A stretch of 64,000 bases of DNA from positions 580,001-644,000 of the forward strand of contig NZ_CP056032.1 in NCBI RefSeq assembly GCF_013375035.1, written 5' to 3'. The position numbers and the translations under genes were made by a program. The DNA comes from Spirosoma sp. KUDC1026. GTDB lineage: Bacteria > Bacteroidota > Bacteroidia > Cytophagales > Spirosomataceae. This document shows, in pieces, positions 55,227 through 63,579 of this stretch. The notes under the pieces were generated by a model. That model made no database searches, was not told the DNA's origin, and was given only the letters and a program-made list of their open reading frames with translations. Each line of letters starts with the position of its first letter. The first letter of the stretch is position 1.

Positions 55227-55832
55227 TCACGAGTCCAGCGGACGGGTCCAGTAAATCATGGTTTTACCGGTTGATTCAGTCTCGTTACGGTCGGGCCACG
55301 AAAAAATACTTTGCAGGGAGAAATCGCGCCGGTAGCCGCGTTTCATCCAGAACAGATCCAGTGGTTGATAATCCGACGGCCGTAATGGATGGTCGTCGGG
55401 CCGCTGCACCGCACAGAAACAGGTCATCGTATACTGACCAAACTGACGGGCATGGGCTTCCCGCTCGTCGAAAAAGCGATGCCCCAGGCCCCGGCCCCGG
55501 TAGTCGGGCAGCAGGATACTTTCGCCAAAATAAAATACAGTGTCCGGATCATAACCAGCGGCCAGAAAGGGGGCCTGCACCTCGGCCGTTTCGTCCAGCA
55601 GGGGCAACGCTGTGGTAGCGCCAATCATGCGATCGCCGTCGTAGGCGGCAAACAGGAACGACCGCTCGGCGCGGGCGTAGGTTTCCAGGTATTCTTTTTC
55701 GTAGGCGACAGAGCCTTCGTAGAGGTATGGAAAATCGTAGAAGACGGCAATGCGCAAGGCCGCCAGTTCATCGAAAACACGGCGAAACTCCGAACCCGTC
55801 AGCCGAACGAACGTAAGCGGTGTTTTCTCCAC
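55227..55832 (-). CDS. GNAT-family acetyltransferase
   Basis: A 201-aa protein. GTG at 55832 lies two bases after the stop of the preceding gene, with no nearby in-frame ATG. The GNAT acetyl-CoA loop is LLPDYRGRGLGHRFFDEREA, preceded by the beta-strand VFYFGESI. The C-terminal KRGYRRDFSLQSIFSW closes the fold. The substrate (small molecule, peptide or antibiotic) cannot be told. It is tightly coupled to the NTF2-like gene. Confidence 0.85.
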   Translation of the reverse strand: MEKTPLTFVRLTGSEFRRVFDELAALRIAVFYDFPYLYEGSVAYEKEYLETYARAERSFLFAAYDGDRMIGATTALPLLDETAEVQAPFLAAGYDPDTVFYFGESILLPDYRGRGLGHRFFDEREAHARQFGQYTMTCFCAVQRPDDHPLRPSDYQPLDLFWMKRGYRRDFSLQSIFSWPDRNETESTGKTMIYWTRPLDS

Positions 55833-55834
55833 AA

Positions 55835-56245
55835 CTAAGCAGGCTGGCCCAGCACCAGTGATTCCCAGAGTGGCAGGTTGTAGTAGGTTGTCACGCGGGT
55901 AATCTTCCCACCGGCTACTTCCAGGAATGCACCAGCCGGTAATACATAGGTCTGACCAGTGGCGTCAGGAAGATCGCCATCTGTTTTTTTGTAAATACCG
56001 TTCACAACAAACTCACAGGCTACACGGGTGCCGGTTGGCTCCGTCATAATCACCATATCCGTCAGCGTTTCGTCGTAGCAGTCATCCATGTGCTGCAGGA
56101 ACGTAGCGAAAGCATCCTTGCCGATTCGGGTACTGCCCTGGTTGCTGTCGTGCCGGACGTCGGTATGCAGCAGGTCCAGCATGGCCGTCCAGTCTTTGCA
56201 GTTGAAAGCATCGTAATAGCTTGAAACGGTGTCAAAAGCGGTCAT
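55835..56245 (-). CDS. NTF2-like/SnoaL-type protein
   Basis: A 136-aa protein from ATG at 56245; the longer frame to 56365 adds 40 unrelated residues. The SnoaL fold starts TAFDTVSSYYDAFNCKDWTAMLDLL and holds an acidic loop (HTDVRHDSNQGS). The C-terminal strands are GAFLEVAGGKITRVTTYYN. Such proteins include ketosteroid isomerase and polyketide-cyclase relatives; no reaction is assigned. It is first in a leftward set with the GNAT gene, and 159 bp of divergent promoter separate it from xdhC. Confidence 0.75.
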   Translation of the reverse strand: MTAFDTVSSYYDAFNCKDWTAMLDLLHTDVRHDSNQGSTRIGKDAFATFLQHMDDCYDETLTDMVIMTEPTGTRVACEFVVNGIYKKTDGDLPDATGQTYVLPAGAFLEVAGGKITRVTTYYNLPLWESLVLGQPA

Positions 56246-56404
56246 ACACGAAAACAGGTTTATGCGAAACAAGTTGGCAAAGATAGCGGATCCGCGTAAA
56301 TTGAGTTGTATAAAGGCCGCCCGGAGCCTTACTGACCGGTCGACCAGCCAAACAGATTTACCCATTCGCTGTTGTTATAGCGGGATGTCATAGTCCATCA
56401 CTTC

Positions 56405-57562
56405 ATGAAGGAAATTAGCCGCATACTTGACGTTTACGACCAGGTCGATTTTTCGCAGCGCCGGGCGGCCCTGGCCACCGTCGTCTGGGTTGAGGGATCG
56501 TCGTACCGGCGCCCCGGTGCCCGGATGCTCATCACCGACGATGGTCGCTGGGAAGGTGCAATCAGCGGTGGCTGCCTGGAAGGCGACGCGCTGCGTAAAG
56601 CTCGTCAGGTTATGCTCGACGGTAAAGCTATCGTTGTTACGTACGATACCATGGACGACAGTGCCAATAGTTTTGGCGTTGGCCTGGGCTGTAACGGCAT
56701 TATCGACGTATTGATTGAGCCCATCGACCCGACCGTAGCGCAAAATCCGATCACCATGCTTCGGGAATTTGTGCAGAAGCGGGACGTACGGGCCCTGGCA
56801 ACCGTGATCAAAAGTGAGCCCAGCAGTGAGCTCATGCCCGGTCAGCGTTTTGTCCTGACCGAAACGGATGCCAGTCTGGTGCCCGACTGGCTGGCCGACG
56901 ATATGGAAACCGTATTTAATACCGGCAAGCCGCATACACAAACGTATGTCGTCGCGGCTGGCACTGCCGATATTTTCATTGAGCGTATTGACCCGGGTAT
57001 CGAGCTGATCATTATGGGCGCGGGTTACGATGTTATTCCCGTAGCTAAACTCGGACGCGAACTGGGCTGGCAGGTGACGGTTACCGACGACTGTGTGGCG
57101 CATCTGGCTCCCGTCCGTTTTCCGGTAGCTACCTGCGTCGTCTTTGCGGACCGGACCGCCGTGCTCGATCAGTTGACAATTACCGAACGGACAGCGGCTG
57201 TACTGATGTCGCATAATTTCAATTACGACAAGGCGGTGCTGCAATCGTTGCTGACGACTGATATCCCGTACATCGGCATGTTGGGCCCGCGCAAACGCTT
57301 CGATAAGATGCAGGCGGAGTTCGAGAAGGAAGGACTATTTTTCAGCGAGACCGAACTGGACCGGATACACGCACCCATCGGCTTGGATCTGGGAGCCGAA
57401 ACGCCCGACGAAATTGCCCTGTCAATCATTGCCGAAGTAAAAAGCTTTTTTTCCAGGCGGTCGGGCGGTTCACTGAAACACAAATCGGGTCCCATTCACG
57501 AACGGCTCAGCAGTCGCACCACACAGCACCTGTCGACCAAGGTGGTCACCTCCGATTTGTAA
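56405..57562 (+). CDS. xdhC: XdhC/CoxI-family molybdenum-enzyme maturation protein
   Basis: A 385-aa protein. The N-terminal XdhC_CoxI domain (ATVVWVEGSSYRRPGARMLIT, GAISGGCLEGD) is followed by a Rossmann domain (IIMGAGYDVIPVAKLGREL, IGMLGPRKRF). XdhC-type proteins insert sulfurated molybdenum cofactor into xanthine-dehydrogenase-like enzymes. The dehydrogenase subunits are not in this window. It is followed 8 bp later by mocA, which makes the cytidylated cofactor used by the same enzymes. The C-terminal 30 residues are polar and probably unstructured. Confidence 0.9.
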   Translation: MKEISRILDVYDQVDFSQRRAALATVVWVEGSSYRRPGARMLITDDGRWEGAISGGCLEGDALRKARQVMLDGKAIVVTYDTMDDSANSFGVGLGCNGIIDVLIEPIDPTVAQNPITMLREFVQKRDVRALATVIKSEPSSELMPGQRFVLTETDASLVPDWLADDMETVFNTGKPHTQTYVVAAGTADIFIERIDPGIELIIMGAGYDVIPVAKLGRELGWQVTVTDDCVAHLAPVRFPVATCVVFADRTAVLDQLTITERTAAVLMSHNFNYDKAVLQSLLTTDIPYIGMLGPRKRFDKMQAEFEKEGLFFSETELDRIHAPIGLDLGAETPDEIALSIIAEVKSFFSRRSGGSLKHKSGPIHERLSSRTTQHLSTKVVTSDL

Positions 57563-57570
57563 ACCAATTC

Positions 57571-58170
57571 ATGCCGATTGCTACGATTATTCTGGCGGCC
57601 GGAGGCTCAACCCGTCTGGGTCAGCCCAAACAGCTTCTGGCCATTGACCAGACAACGCTGATTCGGCATATGGCCCAGCAAGCACTGGCGCTGGAAGCAG
57701 GGCCCGTAACAGTCGTGCTGGGTGGCAATCAGGAACAGATTCAACCCGAACTTGACCAGTTACCGGTTCACGTAGCGCCCAATACCAACTGGCAGTCGGG
57801 CTTAGCCTCGTCCATCCAGACCGGCCTGCAGTCGCTGCAGTCCTCTTCTTTCGATGCTTTTCTGATCCTGCTGACAGACCAGCCCTACGTAACAACGAAG
57901 CTGTTGCAGCAGCTTATCGACACGTATTGGCAAACCGGCAGAGGAATTGTCGCCTGCCGCTACGGTGATACGGGGCCCCTTGGCGTACCGGCTCTGTTTG
58001 CTCGTCGTTACGAAGCGGAGTTTGCCGAACTTACGGGCGATATTGGCGCTCGCAAGCTTATCCAACACTACCAGAACGACTGCGCCGACGTCCTTTTCCC
58101 GCAGGCCAATATCGACCTCGACACCTGGGATGACGTAGCGCACTGGCGAAACAGCAACTTAAAACCATAA
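57571..58170 (+). CDS. mocA: MobA/MocA-like molybdenum cofactor nucleotidyltransferase
   Basis: A 199-aa GT-A nucleotidyltransferase. The signature IILAAGGSTRLGQPKQLL binds nucleotide, and LILLTDQPYVT contains the Asp for metal. Length and pairing with xdhC point to MocA (CTP:molybdopterin cytidylyltransferase), but MobA-like GTP use cannot be excluded from sequence alone. The gene starts 8 bp after the xdhC stop. An intergenic region of 162 bp then leads to ruvX. Confidence 0.85.
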   Translation: MPIATIILAAGGSTRLGQPKQLLAIDQTTLIRHMAQQALALEAGPVTVVLGGNQEQIQPELDQLPVHVAPNTNWQSGLASSIQTGLQSLQSSSFDAFLILLTDQPYVTTKLLQQLIDTYWQTGRGIVACRYGDTGPLGVPALFARRYEAEFAELTGDIGARKLIQHYQNDCADVLFPQANIDLDTWDDVAHWRNSNLKP

Positions 58171-58294
58171 CCGGTCGAAAATCGATGACTGGGTTCGCTG
58201 GCCAAGCCTTTTGACTCGTACGATCTGGCTCAGGCCGGTAGACCCTGCATTCTTCAATCGAATCCCACACCGCAGCCCGCAGTTCCACAACCCT

Positions 58295-58325
58295 TTTGCC
58301 CCCTGCCCCGCCCTTCGTACCTTTG
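58295..58325 (+). promoter_or_regulatory. Consensus Bacteroidota promoter of ruvX
   Basis: TTTG (58295-58298), 19 bp, then TACCTTTG (58318-58325). It is an exact match at both boxes and ends 7 bp before the ruvX ATG, so the transcript would be almost leaderless. Confidence 0.8.
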
Positions 58326-58332
58326 TAGTCGA

Positions 58333-58746
58333 ATGGCAAGACTCCTGGCAATTGATTACGGCGCAAAACGAACGGGTATTGCCGTTACGGACCCGCTGCA
58401 ACTTATCGCATCGGCGCTGGAAACGGTACCGTCGCATGAGTTGCTGAAATACCTGAAAACGTATATAGAACGTGAGCCAGTCGAAGCATTTATCGTTGGC
58501 CTGCCGAAGCGGCTCGATGGAACAGATACCGATAACACGCCAAGGGTCAGGAAGTTCGTGACGCATTTGCAGAACGCTTTGCCCGACATTCCCGTTTATT
58601 GGCATGACGAGCGGTTCACTTCGGTCATGGCACTGCAGGCAATGATTGCGGGAGGAAGCAGTAAAAAAGACCGACGCGAGAAGGGCAACATTGATAAAGT
58701 TAGTGCGGCCATTATTCTGCAGTCGTACATGGAAAGTAAAAAGTAA
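58333..58746 (+). CDS. ruvX: YqgF/RuvX-family Holliday-junction resolvase-like nuclease
   Basis: A 137-aa RNase-H-fold protein. ARLLAIDYGAKRTGIAVTD holds the first catalytic Asp, and FIVGLPKRLDG is the second conserved strand. YWHDERFTSVMA and DKVSAAIILQ supply the later acidic residues. The family acts in 16S rRNA 5' end processing and is also named as a putative resolvase. It is first in a rightward set with def and the amidase, driven by a consensus promoter. Confidence 0.93.
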   Translation: MARLLAIDYGAKRTGIAVTDPLQLIASALETVPSHELLKYLKTYIEREPVEAFIVGLPKRLDGTDTDNTPRVRKFVTHLQNALPDIPVYWHDERFTSVMALQAMIAGGSSKKDRREKGNIDKVSAAIILQSYMESKK

Positions 58747-58754
58747 AAGGTGGT

Positions 58755-59327
58755 ATGATTCTCCCAATTGTTGCCTATGGCGATCCGGTTCTCCGGAAAC
58801 GGGCACAGGAAATAGAGCCCAACAGCATCGACGTAAAAACGTTGAGCGAAAATATGTTCGAGACGATGTATGCGGCCTCGGGTATTGGTCTGGCGGCCCC
58901 CCAGATCGGACAAAGCATTCGGATGTTTGTCGTTGATGGCGAGCCATTGAACGAAGGCGAAGCAGAGGAAGACATTGACGAAAGTCTGGTTGGTTTCAAA
59001 AAAGTGTTCATCAATCCGGAGATCGTTGAGGAAGCAGGTGATGACTGGGGCTTTGAGGAAGGCTGCCTGAGTATTCCCGGCATCCGGGGTGAGGTGTTCC
59101 GCCCCGAAATCGTTGTGGTTCGCTATTTTGATACGGACTGGAACGAACACGAAGAAGAATTCGACGGCATGGCCGCGCGGATCATTCAGCACGAATATGA
59201 TCATCTCGACGGCAAGCTCTTCACCGATTACCTGCCCCCGTTGCGTCGGCAGTTGATCAAGCGCAAGCTGTCGGAAATCACCAAAGGCAAAACCGACGCC
59301 GAATACCGGATGAAGTTTCCGAAATAA
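58755..59327 (+). CDS. def: Peptide deformylase
   Basis: A 190-aa metalloenzyme that removes the N-formyl group from new proteins. Motifs I-III are GIGLAAPQIG, EGCLSIPGIRG (metal Cys) and QHEYDHLDG (two metal His and catalytic Glu). It contains a Bacteroidota-type acidic insert (GEAEEDIDES). The gene starts 8 bp after ruvX. Right after its stop begins hairpin element C. Confidence 0.96.
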   Translation: MILPIVAYGDPVLRKRAQEIEPNSIDVKTLSENMFETMYAASGIGLAAPQIGQSIRMFVVDGEPLNEGEAEEDIDESLVGFKKVFINPEIVEEAGDDWGFEEGCLSIPGIRGEVFRPEIVVVRYFDTDWNEHEEEFDGMAARIIQHEYDHLDGKLFTDYLPPLRRQLIKRKLSEITKGKTDAEYRMKFPK

Positions 59328-59437
59328 AAGGAACAAGGAGAAGGGGGAGAAAGGAACAAGGTAATGATCAGACCGCAACAGGTCGCTTTATTTTCCTTGT
59401 TCCTTTCTCCCTTCCTCCTTGTTTCTGACTCCTCCCT
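59328..59437. repeat. Long purine/pyrimidine hairpin element C
   Basis: The gap between def and the next co-directional gene is a long inverted repeat. A left arm of A/G-rich GGAACAAGGAGAAGGG-type sequence (about 59329-59361) pairs almost completely with a C/T-rich right arm (about 59394-59424). The loop of about 32 nt has a small GACC/GGTC stem. The arms are nearly identical to one another in reverse complement over about 30 bp. Compare elements A and B. Confidence 0.75.
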
Positions 59438-60223
59438 ATGCACCTTACCTTCCTCCAATCAAATCTTTACTGGCATGATCCGGTGGCGAACCGGGCGATG
59501 TTCGAAGAACAGATTTTTTCGCTGCCCGAACCAACCGATCTGATTGTGCTGCCAGAAATGTTTACGACGGGCTTTACGATGGAGGCTGCCGCCGTGGCCG
59601 AGCCCATGAATCTGACGACGTTCCGGTGGCTGAAACAGATGGCCGCGCAGACGGGTGCCGTTGTAACGGGCAGCTACGTTGTGCAGGAGAAAGGGAATTA
59701 TGTTAACCGCCTGATCTGGATGCAGCCCGACGGTCAGTTTGATGTGTACGACAAACGACACCTGTTTCGCATGGCCCACGAGGACGAAACCTACGTCGGT
59801 GGGACATCAAGGATTGTTAAGGAATGGAAAGGCTGGCGCATCTGTCCGCTGATCTGCTACGACCTCCGGTTTCCTGTCTGGAGCCGCAACAAACAGGCCG
59901 ATTCAACTGATTTCGCCTACGATCTCCTGCTCTACGTAGCCAATTGGCCATCTGCCCGGCGTTATGCCTGGAATACGCTGCTACAGGCCCGAGCTATTGA
60001 AAACCTGAGCTACGTGGTGGGCGTCAACCGGGTGGGTGACGACCCGAAAGGGAATCACTATACGGGCGATTCGGCGGTCATTGATTTTAAAGGCGAGGTG
60101 CTGTTTCGGGAAACCGACACCGAAGTCGTGCACCAGCAGCGGATTTCGCTGGACGACCTGAATGCGTTCCGACGCTCGTTCCCGGCCAATCTGGATGCCG
60201 ATACCTACACGCTGACCGTTTAG
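59438..60223 (+). CDS. Nitrilase-superfamily amidohydrolase (YafV/omega-amidase-like)
   Basis: A 261-aa C-N hydrolase with the catalytic triad Glu (IVLPEMFTTGF), Lys (YDKRHLFRMAHE) and Cys (LICYDLRFPVWS). The E-F-T-T-G-F and KRHLF contexts are those of the YafV/Nit2 omega-amidases, which hydrolyse alpha-ketoglutaramate and alpha-ketosuccinamate. Substrate is a family-based inference. The 3' end overlaps the convergent HAD gene by 4 bp. The upstream gap is filled by hairpin element C. Confidence 0.9.
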   Translation: MHLTFLQSNLYWHDPVANRAMFEEQIFSLPEPTDLIVLPEMFTTGFTMEAAAVAEPMNLTTFRWLKQMAAQTGAVVTGSYVVQEKGNYVNRLIWMQPDGQFDVYDKRHLFRMAHEDETYVGGTSRIVKEWKGWRICPLICYDLRFPVWSRNKQADSTDFAYDLLLYVANWPSARRYAWNTLLQARAIENLSYVVGVNRVGDDPKGNHYTGDSAVIDFKGEVLFRETDTEVVHQQRISLDDLNAFRRSFPANLDADTYTLTV

Positions 60224-60939
60224 CAGGCCGACTCAGGCAGGTCAAGCCAGGTCAATACCTCCCGGATAGTGGTCATTCGGGGAAATGTTCTACCCGCCAA
60301 TCGTTCTCCCGGCACCAGCTCGTGGCCCCAGGTAATTTCGAAAGGTACATGAACCGCCCAGGCACCTATTTCCAGAACCGGCAGTATGTCCGATTTCACC
60401 GAATTACCAATCATCAGGAACTCACTAGGCTGAATACCGTAGCGCTGCAGAATCCGCCTATAAGCCGCTGGGTCTTTCTCGCTGACGATTTCCATGTGCT
60501 TGAAGTAGTTTCCTACCCCCGACCGGGCAATCTTGCTTTCCTGGTCAAACAGATCTCCCTTAGTAATGATCATCAGGTCGTACCGGCGCGACAGCGTATC
60601 CAGCACTTCATGCACCCCGTCCAGTACGTCGATGGGGTAGTTCAGCAGGCTTTTACTGACGTCAATGATCTGCTGAATTTCCGCTCCCGTCACGGCTCCA
60701 TTGGTTAACTCAATGGCCGTTTCGATCATGGAGAGCATAAACCCCTTGGCTCCGTAGCCAAACAGATCCAGATTTTTGATCTGCGTCACGTAAAACCGAT
60801 CGATCATCTGCTTGGGGTCGACGTAGTGCGCCAGGAGTTCGCTCAGGGTTTGCTGAACATTGACGTAGTTTGGCTCGTTCACCCATAGGGTGTCGTCGGC
60901 ATCGAAAGCAATCAATTTGAGTGACTCGGGTCGGAGCAT
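60220..60939 (-). CDS. HAD-superfamily hydrolase
   Basis: A 239-aa phosphatase-type protein. Motif I is IAFDADDTLWV with nucleophile D13 and D15. Motif II is in MIITKGDL, motif III the Lys of IVSEKDP, and motif IV FLMIGNSVKSDILPVLEIG. The cap is helical (about 25-110). Substrate unknown. Start ATG at 60939. It overlaps the amidase gene by 4 bp tail-to-tail. Confidence 0.9.
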   Translation of the reverse strand: MLRPESLKLIAFDADDTLWVNEPNYVNVQQTLSELLAHYVDPKQMIDRFYVTQIKNLDLFGYGAKGFMLSMIETAIELTNGAVTGAEIQQIIDVSKSLLNYPIDVLDGVHEVLDTLSRRYDLMIITKGDLFDQESKIARSGVGNYFKHMEIVSEKDPAAYRRILQRYGIQPSEFLMIGNSVKSDILPVLEIGAWAVHVPFEITWGHELVPGERLAGRTFPRMTTIREVLTWLDLPESAC

Positions 60940-61116
60940 GCGTAGGCTAGCTAGTCTGGCCGTAAAGGTAGCTGTCTGCCGACTTTTTTGCGGCTTTGTG
61001 TATTACCAAATCAGCTGCGAGAGCGCATTTATACTCAGCGATAAATTGATTTGCGTCTCGTTGCTGAAATTGCCAATTTGCCACCCATCCTAACGACTTA
61101 TTTTTTCGCGTACACA

Positions 61117-62637
61117 ATGCAATTTACCGAACAAGACCAGGACCAGATTCTGAAACAGGGCGTATCCCTCGAACAGATCGACCAACAGATAACCCATTTC
61201 GTCGACGGATTTCCTTACCTTAATGTGATTAAGGCAGCCACTGTCGGCGATGGCATTGTACGCGTTCCCGAAGAACAACTGACCAGCTATATCCGGCGAT
61301 TCGACGAAGCGGCTCATACCAAGGATCTGGTTAAATTCGTACCGGCATCGGGCGCAGCTACCCGTATGTTTAAATCGCTGTTTGCTGCGCTGGATGGCAA
61401 GTTCGATAAAGCAACGGACGAGGTGTTTGCGCGGCTTGGCGACTTCGCCTTCTATGACGACCTGAAGGCCGCGATGGCTGCCGGTGGCGACGACCTCGAT
61501 AAAGCCCTGGCCGACAACAATCGCCAGCTTGTTCTTCAATACCTGCTCACCAGCAAAGGCCTGGATTACGGCAGCCTGCCCAAAGGGCTGCTCAAATTTC
61601 ACCGCTACACCGATGGTCCCCGTACGCCGGTTGAAGAACATCTGGTTGAAGGGGCCGCTTACGCCAATTCAGACGGGACGGCTACGCTTCATTTTACCGT
61701 ATCGCCCGAACACCGCAGCCGGTTCGAACAGCTCATCCGCGACGAAAAGCCGAATTATGAAGCCTGGTTGGGCGTTACGTTCGACATCAGTTTCTCGGAG
61801 CAGAAAAAATCTACTGACACGATTTCGGTAGATCTGAGCAATGCTCCTTTCCGGAATAACGACGGCTCGTTACTGTTCCGGCCAGCGGGGCACGGTGCAT
61901 TGATCGAAAACCTGAACGACATCGACGCCGACATTATCTTTATCAAGAACATCGATAACGTCGTGCTGGACGATATTAAAGAACAAACCATTACGTATAA
62001 GAAAGTCCTGGCGGCTGTCCTGCTCGACGCGCAGCAGCAGATCACCCGCCTGCAGGGCCTGCTCGAAGGACCAGACGACGTGAGCGATGGCTACCTGGCC
62101 GAAGCCGACGAACTATTCCGCCGGACGCTGTTCACCCTGCCTCCAGATGGATTCGATGAACTACCTAAAGCCGAAAAACTCGCCTATTACCGGCAAAAAC
62201 TGAACCGTCCGGTTCGGGTGTGCGGCATGGTAAAAAACGTTGGCGAGCCTGGTGGTGGCCCGTTCTGGGCAAAAAATCAGGATGGTTCAGTATCGCTGCA
62301 GGTTGTGGAGTCGGCCCAGATCGACCTGACCGACGCAGGTCAGAAATCCATCTTCGACGAAGCTACGCATTTCAACCCCGTCGATCTGGTTTGTGGTATT
62401 CGCGATCGGAACGGCAAAAAGTTCGACCTGCCCGCCTACCGCGATCCGCTGACGGGCTTTATCACCGAGAAATCAAAAGATGGTAAGGAACTGAAAGCAC
62501 AGGAGCTGCCGGGTCTCTGGAACGGCGCTATGGCCGACTGGAACACGATCTTCGTGGAGGTACCGCTGATTACGTTTAATCCGGTTAAAACCGTGAATGA
62601 CCTGCTGCGGAAAGAACACCAACCTCAACTGGATTAA
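61117..62637 (+). CDS. DUF4301 family protein (nucleotidyltransferase-like)
   Basis: A 506-aa protein from ATG at 61117 (MQFTEQDQDQI); the frame from 61051 adds 22 unrelated residues. FVPASGAATRMFKSLFAAL is like the nucleotide-binding loop of GT-A pyrophosphorylases. LLFRPAGHGALIENLNDIDA and IFIKNIDNVVLDD are as in UDP-sugar pyrophosphorylases. This matches DUF4301, a mainly Bacteroidota family of unproven function. A TTTG-N18-TATTTTTT sequence just upstream may be its promoter. Confidence 0.85.
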   Translation: MQFTEQDQDQILKQGVSLEQIDQQITHFVDGFPYLNVIKAATVGDGIVRVPEEQLTSYIRRFDEAAHTKDLVKFVPASGAATRMFKSLFAALDGKFDKATDEVFARLGDFAFYDDLKAAMAAGGDDLDKALADNNRQLVLQYLLTSKGLDYGSLPKGLLKFHRYTDGPRTPVEEHLVEGAAYANSDGTATLHFTVSPEHRSRFEQLIRDEKPNYEAWLGVTFDISFSEQKKSTDTISVDLSNAPFRNNDGSLLFRPAGHGALIENLNDIDADIIFIKNIDNVVLDDIKEQTITYKKVLAAVLLDAQQQITRLQGLLEGPDDVSDGYLAEADELFRRTLFTLPPDGFDELPKAEKLAYYRQKLNRPVRVCGMVKNVGEPGGGPFWAKNQDGSVSLQVVESAQIDLTDAGQKSIFDEATHFNPVDLVCGIRDRNGKKFDLPAYRDPLTGFITEKSKDGKELKAQELPGLWNGAMADWNTIFVEVPLITFNPVKTVNDLLRKEHQPQLD

Positions 62638-62660
62638 GAAAATCCGTATCGTATATCTAT

Positions 62661-62694
62661 AAAAAGGCCCGTAGAATTGTCTACGTGCCTTTTT
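62661..62694. terminator. Terminator between DUF4301 gene and Rrf2 gene
   Basis: AAAAAGGCCCGTAGA (62661-62675) pairs with TCTACGTGCCTTTTT (62680-62694), with one mismatch and a 4-nt loop. A/T runs flank both sides, so it serves the convergent pair. Confidence 0.85.
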
Positions 62695-62719
62695 AGTATA
62701 TCAATTGAATGCGTTATGC

Positions 62720-63214
62720 CTAGGCCATCATCTTTGCCGTTGCTGTTTCGGCTAAATCTGTGGCTTTGCTGCCAATAGGAATCTCTTTCGTTTCGAGCGA
62801 CGACGGATTCTGGAAAGATAGTAAGGTCGTATTTTCATAAACCCCCAGATTGGCATCACGTACACGCTCCATAACTGGTTTCAATGCACAGGCGATTTCG
62901 TCTTCGCAATCGTCGCACTTCACGTAGAAGTTGAACGATACGCAGGGCGTTGGCGCAATGGGACCATCAATAACCCGCAGTACCTGCGCCAGATTGACCC
63001 GGCCCGGATCGACCCGCAACAGGTAGCCACCACCCTTGCCTTTCTGGCTTTGCAGAATACCGTGGTTACGTAACTCGAGCAGAATGGCCTCTAAGAATTT
63101 TTTAGGTATGTTTTCCTTTGCCGAAATGTACGAAATCAACACAGGACCCTTGCCGTATTCTTCGGTCAAAACCTTAAGGGCTTTAAGGGCATATTTTGCT
63201 TTCTTAGAGATCAT
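62720..63214 (-). CDS. Rrf2-family transcriptional regulator with cysteine cluster
   Basis: A 164-aa protein. The winged-helix DNA-binding domain begins MISKKAKYALKALKVLTEEY and continues with ENIPKKFLEAILLELRNHGI and GKGGGYLL. Four cysteines, C91, C100, C103 and C109, have spacing like the Fe-S ligands of IscR and NsrR (C-x8-C-x2-C-x5-C). An iron-sulfur or cysteine-sensing role is likely but not shown. Upstream, 33 bp before the start, is a perfect 16-bp palindrome. Confidence 0.9.
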   Translation of the reverse strand: MISKKAKYALKALKVLTEEYGKGPVLISYISAKENIPKKFLEAILLELRNHGILQSQKGKGGGYLLRVDPGRVNLAQVLRVIDGPIAPTPCVSFNFYVKCDDCEDEIACALKPVMERVRDANLGVYENTTLLSFQNPSSLETKEIPIGSKATDLAETATAKMMA

Positions 63215-63524
63215 TGTTACGGTTTATATAAGTTTTTGGTGGTTCACTAAGTACTAGTACTTAACAGAGAAGGCGAGCAAATTAGTAATCCCTTCACAAT
63301 CAGCCAAGAAATCCTGATCTTTTATGAAAAATAGATGGACTATATTTTAAACTGCCTGTGCTCAGCTCCTGCTGCCTGTCTGAACAATCGATAACTTTCC
63401 TAAAGTTCATCGACCTAGTTGGGTATTAGACGATTTGTGCGATAAAGGTAACGGTTCTGCCAAAGAAGTAAGTTAACATTCTCTTTTACCTCATTTTAGT
63501 TTAGCGGGCAGTAGTAAGAAAAAA
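63215..63524. other. Intergenic region right of the Rrf2 gene
   Basis: The gap between the Rrf2 gene and the next gene's terminator contains the palindrome at 63248 and AT-rich sequence. I found no supported gene on either strand. Confidence 0.3.
63248..63263. promoter_or_regulatory. Perfect palindrome upstream of the Rrf2 gene
   Basis: TAAGTACTAGTACTTA is a perfect 16-bp palindrome, 33 bp upstream of the Rrf2 start. Rrf2 proteins bind such dyads as dimers, so autoregulation is likely. Confidence 0.6.
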
Positions 63525-63543
63525 GCCGGAGCAAAGCCCCGGC
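63525..63543 (-). terminator. Terminator of the right-edge gene
   Basis: GCCGGAGC (63525-63532) pairs with GCCCCGGC (63536-63543) with one G-U and a 3-nt loop. On the minus strand it is followed by six T (63519-63524), 36 bp past the stop of the edge gene. Confidence 0.9.
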
Positions 63544-63579
63544 CCTTTCGTGCGACACCAATATGAAAGTGTGAATAGA

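Noticed and set aside
56375-57244. Long open frame antisense to xdhC (289 codons)
   Set aside because: Entirely within xdhC on the opposite strand, with no family features.
58159-58947. Open frame antisense to ruvX and def (262 codons)
   Set aside because: Covers two certain genes in antisense and their promoter.
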